Shown: positions 15,718 through 23,645, counted from the stretch's first letter. The stretch: 48,425 bases of DNA from an uncultured Lachnospiraceae bacterium (GCA_910588885.1 CAJUSQ010000001.1:58611-107035); one strand, 5' to 3'. Numbers and translations are program-made. The notes: generated by a model from the sequence alone, not told the origin.

Positions 15718-17991
15718 TTATGTACCTCCTTTAAAAATTTTATCGCGCCATGAGGTGCGTGTGTTGGATGGAATCCCGCCGAAATTAGGAACCCGTAAAT
15801 CATACATATATTCACCAATCTGATGTTCTTCCACTAACTTCTTATTAAAAAACCGTTCCACCGTCTGATAACCGGTGGGTACGAAAAATACCACATCAAA
15901 ACCCAGCAAATTTAAAAATGCCGTCAATATGGTATCCTCCAGCGAAATTCCCGCCTCCGTGGTACAGATGTACACAAGCTTTGGATTCGTTTTTGTAAAA
16001 TCAAACCGCTGTATCATCCGAACCAGTTCCTTCTTCAGGTTCAGAACCGTTGCAACTATGGTATATTCCGTCCCGTTTTCAAAGGTGCCCTTGATGGTCC
16101 TCTGCTCTAACAGGAGCTGCAGCTTATCCAGAATATGTTCCTGCATTTCCTCCCGGAGAATACCGTAAGGATAATCCCGGTGGGACTTGATCTGATTCCG
16201 CAGCAGCTTTCCGTTTTTCAGAAACTGTGTGGCATGGCTTTTCATGGGATTGGCTTCCGTGCCACTTAGATACGGAATCTTGGAAACCACCAGGGTATCA
16301 TTGCCCATTAAGGCTTTGATCCCCTTCCAATAGGGCTGTACCTGGCCTTCCTTCACCCCGCTGACCTTTGCAAAAATCACGGGCATGTTCACCACATCGT
16401 CCACGGTGCTGAAATTGGGACGGTATTTCAGCTCCTGATGCCAGAGAAGGGCGATTTCCTCGTACATGGTCTGCAGCGTCAGCGACACCGCCTTGCCATA
16501 CTGCTGGTTCCGGTACATGCCGGAATCCGTATACATGATGGAATCCAGCTCCCGTTCCGCATGATAGGCCGCCGTCCCGATCTGCAGCTGGCTGTTCTCC
16601 CGGGGATATTGGTTCACCGTCAGGCTTTCCCCATAGTGCAGCTCATAGAGCAGCGGATCGTTTAAGCAGCATTTGGTATTTAAATTCGGTACCAGCAGCA
16701 GCACATCCGTCGGCAGCTTTGACAATAATTTCACAAAGGCCGCTTCTCCCTGGTTCCGGCATCCTCCCAGATAGATGAAACAGGGAATCTCCGGCGGTTT
16801 CCAATTGGGAAAAAGCCGCCCCTGATACCGTTTCAGCCAGCAAAGGAGATAAACCGCCCGGTTTGTCAGCTTATTCAAGGTCATATCCGGCTTTGCGGCC
16901 TCCTCGGTCACCACGTCCACAAACGCCTTTACCATCAGCCGCTGCAGCTCCAAATTAGCCGGATAAGTCAGATTTTGCGTCAAATCCCCAATCATCTGTT
17001 CCGTTTTGGTGTAATTCCCCCGCCGGATGGCCTGAATCTCTTCCATGGACGGCATGGGAAGCTCCTGATCGACGATCACCACCTGACGCTTGCTGTTTTT
17101 CAGCTCCAGCTGGAACTGATAAAGCTCGTTCAGATAGGTAAGCTTGTCCTCTGCCCCGTTGATCCGGCAAAAGCAATTATAAAACAGCCCCGGATCGGTC
17201 CCTCTGTTCCGGACGCCGACCCGAAAATCCGCAAGGCCCTTGCCCTCAATCCAGGCATTGGTGCAGGGCATAATGGAAGGCTTCTTCCCATACAGCCGTT
17301 CCTGCTCCATAGCCGCCTGCTGCCGGCCCCGAATCCATTTCAAATTAAAATCTGCCGGAAACGGCTTCATTCCCGGAAGCACCAGCTCCTCCGAAAAAGC
17401 GGAACCCGGGTCTAACCTCCGATAGGCGCCGTCTCCCTGATACTGCAGGAGCACCACATCGCAGCCGGCAGAAGCCAGTACCCGGATCAGCAGCAGCTCA
17501 TAGTTGCTGATCTCCCCTTCATACAAAATCTTCGGAACCTGATTTTCCCCCAGCTTTACTACCACCCGTTCAAAACGGTAATAAAGCCAGCACATAAATT
17601 TAATATATGCATTTCTCAGCATATTTTCATTCTTGCCATTTTTTCGCAAAGTATCCAAGGTATCGTAGATTGCCGTAGAAACCGCTTCCCGCTGATATCC
17701 GCTCATCCTGGGAAGCCATTTATTCAGGCTTGCCGTCAGAAATCCCAGGTTAAGCTGGAATCCCATCCCCATAATTTCCCCATAATAAGAAAGCTGCTTC
17801 TCGTCCGGGTTGGGAATCCTGCCTTCTATGACCACGCCGGAGCTTCTGGCCGCCTCGTAATATGTTTGAATCAATTCACTGATCTGCTCGTTATAACCGT
17901 TAATCCGATAAAAATAGATTCCCCGGCCTTCCCGATTCCCCAACTCCAGAAAAAAGTCCTCGGGCTGCCGAATTTTTCTGCGCTCCAACAT
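15718..17991 (-). CDS. yceG: YceG-family component of the Ter/TelA system
   Basis: This 757-residue soluble protein matches the YceG family that sits next to telA and terD in Firmicutes. It has no signal peptide or membrane segment. By eye it contains a repeated beta-alpha-beta unit: KILYEGEIS...CDVVLLQYQG (about 152-187), CFIYLGGCR...TDVLLLVPN (402-436) and KLVYICTTE...FDVVFFVPT (669-706). The first two copies are each preceded, with the same spacing of 18 residues, by a CWL motif (134 and 384). The same unit is seen in the protease at 18789-20486. Function is not known; the repeats suggest a scaffold or a multi-copy Rossmann-like binding fold. It ends two bases before the telA ATG and follows the rhomboid gene. 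Confidence 0.88.
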   Translation of the reverse strand: MLERRKIRQPEDFFLELGNREGRGIYFYRINGYNEQISELIQTYYEAARSSGVVIEGRIPNPDEKQLSYYGEIMGMGFQLNLGFLTASLNKWLPRMSGYQREAVSTAIYDTLDTLRKNGKNENMLRNAYIKFMCWLYYRFERVVVKLGENQVPKILYEGEISNYELLLIRVLASAGCDVVLLQYQGDGAYRRLDPGSAFSEELVLPGMKPFPADFNLKWIRGRQQAAMEQERLYGKKPSIMPCTNAWIEGKGLADFRVGVRNRGTDPGLFYNCFCRINGAEDKLTYLNELYQFQLELKNSKRQVVIVDQELPMPSMEEIQAIRRGNYTKTEQMIGDLTQNLTYPANLELQRLMVKAFVDVVTEEAAKPDMTLNKLTNRAVYLLCWLKRYQGRLFPNWKPPEIPCFIYLGGCRNQGEAAFVKLLSKLPTDVLLLVPNLNTKCCLNDPLLYELHYGESLTVNQYPRENSQLQIGTAAYHAERELDSIMYTDSGMYRNQQYGKAVSLTLQTMYEEIALLWHQELKYRPNFSTVDDVVNMPVIFAKVSGVKEGQVQPYWKGIKALMGNDTLVVSKIPYLSGTEANPMKSHATQFLKNGKLLRNQIKSHRDYPYGILREEMQEHILDKLQLLLEQRTIKGTFENGTEYTIVATVLNLKKELVRMIQRFDFTKTNPKLVYICTTEAGISLEDTILTAFLNLLGFDVVFFVPTGYQTVERFFNKKLVEEHQIGEYMYDLRVPNFGGIPSNTRTSWRDKIFKGGT

Positions 17992-18071
17992 GAATTCTGC
18001 ACCTTCAATATCCGTTCATTCTGTCCTTATGCGTCTTCCGTCCCTGTCCGTCTCACACTGCCCTGCCCGCT

Positions 18072-18662
18072 TCAATACCGGTTCATTTTGCCCTTATGCA
18101 TCACAAACCCTAAGCCGGCGCCCACAAAGCCGCCCAGGATATGGGTCAAATTCGCCACATTGTCCTGTACAAACAGCCCGTTGTACACTTCCCCGCCGAT
18201 GTAGATGGCCGCAACCAGAATCAGCGTAATGGGAATCGTGCCCTCCTTCAGATTCGCAAAGGGTGACAGCAGGATAAATGCAAACACAATACCGCTGGCC
18301 CCCAGCAGCCTGATGTCCGGGAAGAAAATGTAATTTACCAGCCCCGTCACCAAGGCAGTGGTCAGCATCACAAATAAAAGATTCGAGGAGCCGTATTTCT
18401 CCTCCAGCAGCGGCCCGATCACCAGCAGCAGCATAATATTTCCGATAAAGTGGCTCCAGTTCGCGTGTCCGAACACATGTCCGATAAGCCTTACATACGT
18501 AAAGGGATTGGCCAGAGAAGACCGGTATACGCTGAACAGCAGCTGATTGGTATACCCCTTTGTCATCCAATCCAGCAGCAATGCCGCAAAACAAATGATG
18601 GCAAATCCCAGAACAACCGGAGAATTAAAAGATAACCTGAATTTTGAATTTGACCTGCTCAT
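18072..18662 (-). CDS. Rhomboid-family intramembrane serine protease
   Basis: This 196-residue membrane protein has about six hydrophobic segments and the rhomboid active-site signature: GASGIVFAF with catalytic Ser123, and His174 in NLTHILGGFVGAG. The oxyanion-region residues His71 and Asn75 (HFIGNIMLL) and the conserved Glu/Gly of LLEEKYGS are also there. It would cut membrane-bound substrates within the bilayer. It is the first gene of the main Ter operon, 80 bases before yceG, behind a strong promoter at 18695-18723, with GGAGG eight bases before its ATG. Why a rhomboid heads this operon is not known; it may release a membrane signal in stress. Confidence 0.9.
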   Translation of the reverse strand: MSRSNSKFRLSFNSPVVLGFAIICFAALLLDWMTKGYTNQLLFSVYRSSLANPFTYVRLIGHVFGHANWSHFIGNIMLLLVIGPLLEEKYGSSNLLFVMLTTALVTGLVNYIFFPDIRLLGASGIVFAFILLSPFANLKEGTIPITLILVAAIYIGGEVYNGLFVQDNVANLTHILGGFVGAGLGFVMHKGKMNRY

Positions 18663-18694
18663 TTCTCATACCTCCAAACCATTTGTCAAGGACG

Positions 18695-18723
18695 ATTATA
18701 CCATATTTCACGAATATATACAA
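18695..18723 (-). promoter_or_regulatory. Promoter of the rhomboid-yceG-telA-terD operon
   Basis: TTGTAT (18718-18723) and a perfect TATAAT (18695-18700) are 17 bp apart on the minus strand, and TGG before the -10 box makes it an extended -10. It lies 33 bases before the rhomboid ATG. It uses the same boxes and spacing as the protease promoter at 20575-20603. Confidence 0.75.
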
Positions 18724-18788
18724 TTATATCCATTTTTTCTCATGATATAAATCCTCTTTTGCCTGTTTTCCGATCATCGGGATCCGTT

Positions 18789-20486
18789 TTATGTAGTAAA
18801 TCCTTGTACAAAAGTCCTAATATACTCATAGCCCACCGCCAGATTCAGGTTCTGCCCCGCATCAAACCCGGCGGTACTGATTCCGATCACTTCCCCGTAC
18901 AGGTTCAGCACCGCACCGCCGGAGCTTCCATGGGAAGTGGGAGCGGTAAACTGAATCATATCCACATTGTCCACCTTCCGGAACCCGGAAATAATGCCGT
19001 CAGATACGGAATTAAACAGTCCCAGGGGACTTCCGATGGCTACCACCCGCTGGCCCCGCACCAGCTTCCCGGCTCCCTGGTAAATCGGCAGGGGGCAAAG
19101 GGCCCGCTGAATCCGGATTACCGCCAGATCCAAAACCGGATTGTATTTGATCATTTCATCCGTGGTATACACCTTATCGTCCTCTTCGATCTTTACGGAA
19201 TAATAGCAGCCGCCGTTGGCTACATGGTGATTGGTCAATATATAGCCTTTTTTTCCGATCATAATACCGGACCCGGTCCCGATCACTTCCCCGGATCGGT
19301 CATGAAGCGCAATCATCACCACAGAAGAAGCCAGCTGTGCCAGCTCTTCGTAGGATTTTTCCGCCCGGACAGTGCCGCCACAGCCCGGGGCTCCTGCGGA
19401 TCTTTCCCTCTGCCCGGGGGAGCCGGCTCCTGTAAAAGCTCCGCTTCGGCCATAGGTCATGGTTTCCGAAACGCTTCCGCCCTGTCCGGGGGACATCGTT
19501 CCCCCGGCGGCTCCGCTCTGCGCCCAGGCCCCATTCCCTGCTGCGTTTTCCTGCTTTTGGCCTCTGCGTCTGCGCTCCGGAATTACCACCCGTATCATTC
19601 CGGACTGGGGCTGGGCTTGGTTTTGCGGATAGCCCTGCGTCCCGGCCCGGGACTGGATCTGGGTTTGCGGGCAGGTCTGTATTCCGCTTCGGGGATGGGA
19701 TGAGATCCCCTCCGATGGTGGGCTCGCCGCCGATGTCCCGGCCGCCGATGGTGGGCTCGCCGCCAATGGCCCGGCCGCCGCCGGCTTCTTATCGGTTTCG
19801 CAGGGAGGCAGCTCCTCCCCGGAAAATGCCCCTAGCACAAAGGAGGAGGACAGCTTTTTCCAGGGTTCGCTGCAGGAAATATCACTCTTCGTCTGCAGCA
19901 AAAGTACATCGCAGCCCGTCAGGGCAGCCAGATAGCAAAACAGGTATTCCTGCTTTTTTTCCACATTGCAGACCACCAGCTTCCGCATCATCCTTTCCGC
20001 AGAACCGAACATTTGTTCTCTAAAAATCACGTCAAACCAGAACAACAGCTTTACAATCAGATTTTTCCCCATGGAACCGCTGGCTCTGGGGTTATCCTCC
20101 AAATAGAGCTTTTCCACCGTTCCACAGGCTCTGGCAAGCAGTTCCCCAAAGCCCGGCGGCGCCTTCGGGGTCAGCTTCGTTTGAATCCTTGTCCGCCCCT
20201 CCTGTATCCATTCGTCGCAGCATCCGGCATAGAACACCGAATCCTCATAAGACAGCTGTCCCGGCAGCTTCTGAACCCGCCGATAGAATCCTTTGCCTTC
20301 CGCCTCCGCTGCCTGGAGCTGACGATCCATTTCCAATACTTCCGTTTCCAAATTTTCGTTTCTTCCAATGGCTCTTACAAAATACACATCTCTGCAGCCC
20401 CGGTTCACCCCGCCCCTGACATGGGCAAAACTGCTGATGCTTGTGAGCTCCATCACATTAATCCGACATACCTGCAATTGTTCCAT
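18789..20486 (-). CDS. HtrA-like trypsin protease with YceG-like N-terminal module
   Basis: This 565-residue protein combines three parts. Residues 1-~225 resemble YceG: a CRDVYFVRAIG strand, then FWF (149-151) and, 18 residues on, the unit KLVVCNVEKKQEYLF...GCDVLLLQTKSD (169-202). Residues ~230-375 are a low-complexity Pro/Ala/Gly/Gln linker with charged RRRR (305-308). The C-terminal ~190 residues are a chymotrypsin-fold protease of the HtrA/DegP type with TNHHV (His421), LDLAV (Asp453) and GSSGGAV (Ser522). No PDZ domain, signal peptide or membrane segment is visible, so it should act in the cytosol. I chose ATG 20486; the frame stays open to 20648 but that extension is only Arg/Lys-rich low complexity. 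It has its own promoter and lies just upstream of the rhomboid gene. Confidence 0.85.
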   Translation of the reverse strand: MEQLQVCRINVMELTSISSFAHVRGGVNRGCRDVYFVRAIGRNENLETEVLEMDRQLQAAEAEGKGFYRRVQKLPGQLSYEDSVFYAGCCDEWIQEGRTRIQTKLTPKAPPGFGELLARACGTVEKLYLEDNPRASGSMGKNLIVKLLFWFDVIFREQMFGSAERMMRKLVVCNVEKKQEYLFCYLAALTGCDVLLLQTKSDISCSEPWKKLSSSFVLGAFSGEELPPCETDKKPAAAGPLAASPPSAAGTSAASPPSEGISSHPRSGIQTCPQTQIQSRAGTQGYPQNQAQPQSGMIRVVIPERRRRGQKQENAAGNGAWAQSGAAGGTMSPGQGGSVSETMTYGRSGAFTGAGSPGQRERSAGAPGCGGTVRAEKSYEELAQLASSVVMIALHDRSGEVIGTGSGIMIGKKGYILTNHHVANGGCYYSVKIEEDDKVYTTDEMIKYNPVLDLAVIRIQRALCPLPIYQGAGKLVRGQRVVAIGSPLGLFNSVSDGIISGFRKVDNVDMIQFTAPTSHGSSGGAVLNLYGEVIGISTAGFDAGQNLNLAVGYEYIRTFVQGFTT

Positions 20487-20574
20487 CTCTTTCTCATCCT
20501 GTTTCTCTGCTATTCTTATCTTTTTCTGTTTCTTTCTATTCTGTTTCCTTCTATCCCGCTTCCTTCTATTTCTT

Positions 20575-20603
20575 ATTATATTCCATCCCCGCCGATTATA
20601 CAA
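20575..20603 (-). promoter_or_regulatory. Promoter of the YceG-domain protease gene
   Basis: TTGTAT (20598-20603) and TATAAT (20575-20580) are 17 bp apart, 89 bases before the chosen ATG. The transcript would begin with a purine-rich leader containing repeated AGAAGGAA/AGAAAGAA units (20487-20574). An alternative -10 (TATAAT, 20595-20600) overlaps the -35 box. Confidence 0.6.
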
Positions 20604-20778
20604 GGCTTTCCCGGTTCCGGAACAGGCGCTTTTCTCTCTCAAAGTCACTTTTCACACCCATGGTGTTCACAGGAACGAATCCGGCCTATTGAAAGTTGCC
20701 TTACGACAAGAGGCCGGATTCCGGCCCTATTACGGTATTGGCAGGGAACCGATGGCCTCCGACAGAATCCGCAATCGA
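20604..20778. other. Non-coding stretch with nested inverted repeats
   Basis: No gene is supported here. A perfect 10-bp inverted repeat (AATCCGGCCT at 20678-20687, AGGCCGGATT at 20711-20720) overlaps a second hairpin GGCCGG-ATT-CCGGCC at 20712-20726. The two pairings exclude each other. The stretch is upstream of the protease promoter and downstream of the merR terminator, so it is not in the leader of either gene. Confidence 0.5.
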
Positions 20779-20802
20779 AAAGCACCTCCGAAGAGATGCT
20801 TT
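20779..20802 (-). terminator. Intrinsic terminator of the merR gene
   Basis: Read leftward, a 10-bp stem (AAAGCATCTC/GAGGTGCTTT, one G-T pair) closes on a TTCG tetraloop and runs into TTTTC. It lies 25 bases past the MerR stop codon and separates merR from the protease promoter. Confidence 0.8.
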
Positions 20803-20826
20803 CCTTTATATTGCACTGACGTATCA

Positions 20827-21645
20827 TTATTTCTTTCTTACCGGAAAACAAACCTCCGTGACCAGTTCCTCCGGATTATTTGTCTGGCTCGGACTCACAT
20901 GATAGATACAGAAGGATTTCCCGTCAAACTCATATCCGTTCGCTGCCACCCAGTCTGCTACTGCTTTATTCACCTTTAAAATCTGGTCATAGCTGCCCTT
21001 ATATATGGCAGAAGCAATCTGGATCGGCGGCACAGTTTTAAATTTTACATGCTCCGTATCCTGATAAACCCCTACAACCGCGCTCTGAATCTCCACGTCC
21101 GGATCATGCTCCTTATGCCCTTCATCATGGAAAATCGCCATTCCATAACACGGCAATGCCTGCTGCACTTTCTGCGGCTCCAACTCCCGGCACATAATCT
21201 CCCATAACAGCCCTTCCTGGTCATAAGCGGGAATTACCTGCCGCACGCTTGCTACATAACGTTCCGGTATTGTTTTTAATATTACATCATAATCCATAAG
21301 CCTGCCATCCTTTCTCAGCCATTTCAATGTACTGTCAAGCAGCATCAGTTTCTGCTTTGCCGCCATAGCTTCCTCTTCCAGTTCCTTCTGTTTTACCAGC
21401 AGGAACCTCTCCATTTCCTGGGGATCATCATACTTTCCTAATATCTCTTTTATCACGGAAAGTCCAAATCCCAGGGTTTTTAATGACTGTATCCGCCCTG
21501 CCAACAGAAGCTGTGATTCGCTATAATATCGGTATCCTGTAAAATCATCCACGCTTTCCGGACGAAGGATTCCTATTTCATCATAGTGTCGGAGCATACG
21601 GATACTGATCCTTGACAGCTTTGAAAAATCTCCTATCTTTAACAT
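20827..21645 (-). CDS. MerR-family regulator with GyrI/BmrR-like effector domain
   Basis: This 272-residue transcription factor has a MerR winged-helix start (MLKIGDFSKLSRISIRMLRHYDEIGIL), a coiled-coil dimer helix (about 80-115) and a C-terminal ligand-binding domain of the GyrI/BmrR type (about 120-272) with VPPIQIASAIYKG and ADWVAANGYEFDG. Such proteins sense small hydrophobic or cationic compounds. I chose ATG 21645 because GAGGTGG lies upstream and the MerR motif starts there; the frame extends 14 codons further. Its promoter has the 19-bp spacer typical of MerR-controlled genes, so it is likely autoregulated. It sits between the Ter protease and the divergent citrate-lyase-like gene, so it may control them; this is inference. 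Confidence 0.93.
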   Translation of the reverse strand: MLKIGDFSKLSRISIRMLRHYDEIGILRPESVDDFTGYRYYSESQLLLAGRIQSLKTLGFGLSVIKEILGKYDDPQEMERFLLVKQKELEEEAMAAKQKLMLLDSTLKWLRKDGRLMDYDVILKTIPERYVASVRQVIPAYDQEGLLWEIMCRELEPQKVQQALPCYGMAIFHDEGHKEHDPDVEIQSAVVGVYQDTEHVKFKTVPPIQIASAIYKGSYDQILKVNKAVADWVAANGYEFDGKSFCIYHVSPSQTNNPEELVTEVCFPVRKK

Positions 21646-21687
21646 TGGTTCCACCTCACATATATGCGTTTTATTGAGCTCAAACAT

Positions 21688-21718
21688 AGTTTAGAGTATA
21701 CCATAATGTAAGAGTCAA
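21688..21718 (-). promoter_or_regulatory. MerR-type promoter with 19-bp spacer
   Basis: TTGACT (21713-21718) and TAAACT (21688-21693) are separated by 19 bp, the unusual spacing twisted open by MerR activators. Two AGAGT direct repeats lie within it. It is 42 bases before the merR ATG. Confidence 0.55.
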
Positions 21719-21876
21719 CCCCATATCCAAAAATTATTTTCCAATCTTAAATCCATCCGGCTAAAACGCAAAATCCCCTCCATCATACCTGCTCCCCCTG
21801 CTTCCTTTCTCCCCGCCCGGTCAGGCGCCATAACCACCGCCCTGACGAAAGGGGGCTACCAAATTCCTCCAAGGTA

Positions 21877-21885
21877 TGCTATAGT
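21877..21885 (+). promoter_or_regulatory. Extended -10 promoter of the citrate-lyase-like gene
   Basis: TGCTATAGT forms an extended -10 element 43 bases before the ATG. No good -35 box is visible 17 bp upstream (TACCAA), so an activator may be needed. A hairpin (GTCAGG/CCTGAC) lies just upstream. Confidence 0.45.
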
Positions 21886-21928
21886 AGAGGAAGTTTATTT
21901 TCAAATAATATTCATAAGGAAGCAAGCC

Positions 21929-22894
21929 ATGAAAAATTCATTGATCTATTACAGTATAGGCGCCCTGCTCTACTGCCCGGCCAACAACGAAACCATCGCC
22001 CAATCCGTGATTTCCGAAAAATTTGAACAGCCTTACTCCCTGGCTCTCTGCCTGGAGGACACTATCAACGACTGTTTCGTAGCGGAAGCGGAAGAATTCC
22101 TGCTGCATACCCTGCACCGCATCCGCAGGGCTGTTTCGGAATCGGATTTTTATCTGCCGAAAATTTTTGTCCGCGTCCGGAACAGCGGCCAGGCCCTTTC
22201 CCTGGCCCGGCGTTTAGGAGAGGGCATTGAAATCCTCACCGGATTCATTGCGCCCAAATTTTCCCTGGAAAATGCAGACGGATATCTTGCGGCCCTTGCA
22301 GAAATAAACCGGATGTCCGGGCATCCATGCTATTTGATGCCCATTTTCGAGGATCCTTCTATGATTCATCTGCAGAACCGGTATCCCATTTTATATCAAT
22401 TAAAGGAAAAACTGGATTCGGCGGGGCCCCTTGTGCTGAACATCCGGGTGGGCGGAAATGACCTGTGCCATCAATTCGGGTTCCGGCGGCACTGTCAGGA
22501 ATCCATCTACGGCATCCGGCCCGTGGCCCAGATCCTGACGGATATCCTGACGGTTTTTGCCATGGACTATGTGGTATCCGGCCCCGTATGGGAATATTAC
22601 AGCGGCCCCGGCTGGGATACGGGACTTAAGCAGGAGTTGGCCGAAGACCTGCTGTGCGGCTTTATCGGAAAGACCGTGATCCATCCCAATCAGATCCCCT
22701 TTGTAAATGCGGCCCTTAGAATATCCCAACGGGATTTTGCGGACGCCAAAGCAATCACAGGCTGGGATACGGCATCCGCCCGGTTTGTTTCGGGGAGCGC
22801 CGCCAAAGAACGTATGAACGAATATAAGACACACTCCAACTGGGCTGTCCGAACCTTGTTTCTGGGGGAATATTACGGGGTGGGGGATAAGTAG
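21929..22894 (+). CDS. HpcH/citrate-lyase-like C-C bond lyase of Ter clusters
   Basis: This 321-residue enzyme has the TIM-barrel fold of the HpcH/HpaI-CitE group. Signs are LYCPANNETIAQS near the start, the acidic LALCLEDTIND (metal-binding Glu/Asp), KIFVRVRNSG (Arg of the active site), FIAPKFSLENADGY, LMPIFEDP and GKTVIHPNQIPFVNAAL near 250, which is the family hallmark. It fits the C-C bond lyase family found in Ter operons, predicted to make a precursor of the system's nucleoside-like product. It is the only Ter gene here on the plus strand, facing away from merR. AAGGAAG lies before the ATG. Substrate is not known. Confidence 0.88.
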   Translation: MKNSLIYYSIGALLYCPANNETIAQSVISEKFEQPYSLALCLEDTINDCFVAEAEEFLLHTLHRIRRAVSESDFYLPKIFVRVRNSGQALSLARRLGEGIEILTGFIAPKFSLENADGYLAALAEINRMSGHPCYLMPIFEDPSMIHLQNRYPILYQLKEKLDSAGPLVLNIRVGGNDLCHQFGFRRHCQESIYGIRPVAQILTDILTVFAMDYVVSGPVWEYYSGPGWDTGLKQELAEDLLCGFIGKTVIHPNQIPFVNAALRISQRDFADAKAITGWDTASARFVSGSAAKERMNEYKTHSNWAVRTLFLGEYYGVGDK

Positions 22895-22895
22895 C

Positions 22896-23108
22896 TTTAT
22901 TTGTGAGAATGAAGTAGCAAAACATCTGTACACAAATAGCGGCTTCGAGATAGAGAAATCCATGGGCAATTTTAATCAGAGCGGATTTTCGGGTTTGCCA
23001 CCATTATTTTCCATGGTATTTGTTGAAAATTTGTTGAATGATGGTAATAGTCAAAATGATTTCTGTCATATATCCTCCTTAAATTTTTGTGATTATTACG
23101 TCTATTGA
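22896..23108 (+). pseudogene. Possible acetyltransferase (GNAT) tail fragment
   Basis: A frame without start codon reads FICENEVAKHLYTNSGFEIE, which looks like the last helix and strand of a GNAT acetyltransferase (N..A..LY...GFE). Only 22899-22960 has this likeness; the rest up to TGA 23106 is unrecognised. It begins at once after the lyase stop, so it marks the left edge of a decayed insertion. Confidence 0.35.
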
Positions 23109-23109
23109 G

Positions 23110-23138
23110 TTGATTTTGCGTTGCAAATCGCATATACT
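23110..23138 (+). promoter_or_regulatory. Promoter and likely operator of the dinJ antitoxin
   Basis: TTGATT (23110-23115) and TATACT (23133-23138) are 17 bp apart, 34 bases before the ATG. The spacer holds an imperfect dyad TGCG...CGCA that is a plausible autorepressor site of the antitoxin. Confidence 0.6.
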
Positions 23139-23172
23139 ATAAGTACAATGAACTGCGAAAGGGGTTGATACG

Positions 23173-23481
23173 ATGGCAAGCACAACAAATTTCAGCGTCC
23201 GTTTGGACAGCGACATTAAAAAACAGTGTGAAACGCTTTACGGCGAGTTGGGTATGAACCTGACTACCGCAATCAATGTTTTTCTGCGCCAGTCCCTCCG
23301 GGCCGGCGGTTTTCCTTTCGAGGTCAAGCTGGAACAGCCCAACAAGGAAACGATTGCCGCCATGCTGGAGGCGGAACGTATCGCGCGAGATCCCAACGTG
23401 AAGCACTACTCCGATGTGGAAGAAGCGCTCCGGGAGTTGAAACGAAAAACAAAGACCATGAGCTGTCAGGAAATTGGGTAG
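23173..23481 (+). CDS. dinJ: DinJ/RelB-family antitoxin
   Basis: This 102-residue protein begins with the ribbon-helix-helix pattern of DinJ (TNFSVRLDSDIKKQCETLYGELGMNLTTAINVFLRQSLRAGGFPFEV), which binds the operon's operator and neutralises the toxin. The C-terminal part would wrap around YafQ. AAAGGGG lies before the ATG. The end of the frame (after about ELKR) is abnormal: the last ~11 codons overlap, in another frame, what remains of the toxin gene, so a deletion has fused the two. The antitoxin fold is intact and may still be made, but it has no active partner here. Confidence 0.9.
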   Translation: MASTTNFSVRLDSDIKKQCETLYGELGMNLTTAINVFLRQSLRAGGFPFEVKLEQPNKETIAAMLEAERIARDPNVKHYSDVEEALRELKRKTKTMSCQEIG

Positions 23482-23597
23482 GACATCGGGAATGTCATAT
23501 CCAGCCTGATTGGTTATTGGTCTACCGCATTGACGATGACATTCTGGTGCTGACGCTGGCCCGCACCGGAACACGCAGCGACATTTTCGGCAAATGA
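23451..23597 (+). pseudogene. yafQ: Truncated YafQ-family toxin remnant
   Basis: Downstream of and overlapping dinJ, a frame without start reads KDHELSGNWVGHRECHIQPD and then WLLVYRIDDDILVLTLARTG to FGK and TGA (23595-23597). This is the C-terminal half of a YafQ-type mRNA interferase, including the conserved His of RECHI and the DWLLVYRI strand. The first ~40 residues are missing. The junction lies within the last codons of dinJ, which points to an internal deletion that killed the toxin. Confidence 0.85.
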
Positions 23598-23645
23598 GAT
23601 ACCGCCGTATAGGAAACAAAAATCCTGTGCGGTGGTTTTTTACGC

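Noticed and set aside
20486..20648. Longer N-terminus for the HtrA-like protease
   Set aside because: The extra 54 residues are Arg/Lys-rich low complexity coded by the purine-rich leader and lie partly over the promoter, so ATG 20486 is preferred.
22895..23109. A full acetyltransferase gene
   Set aside because: Only ~20 residues look like a GNAT tail, and no start codon or upstream domain exists.
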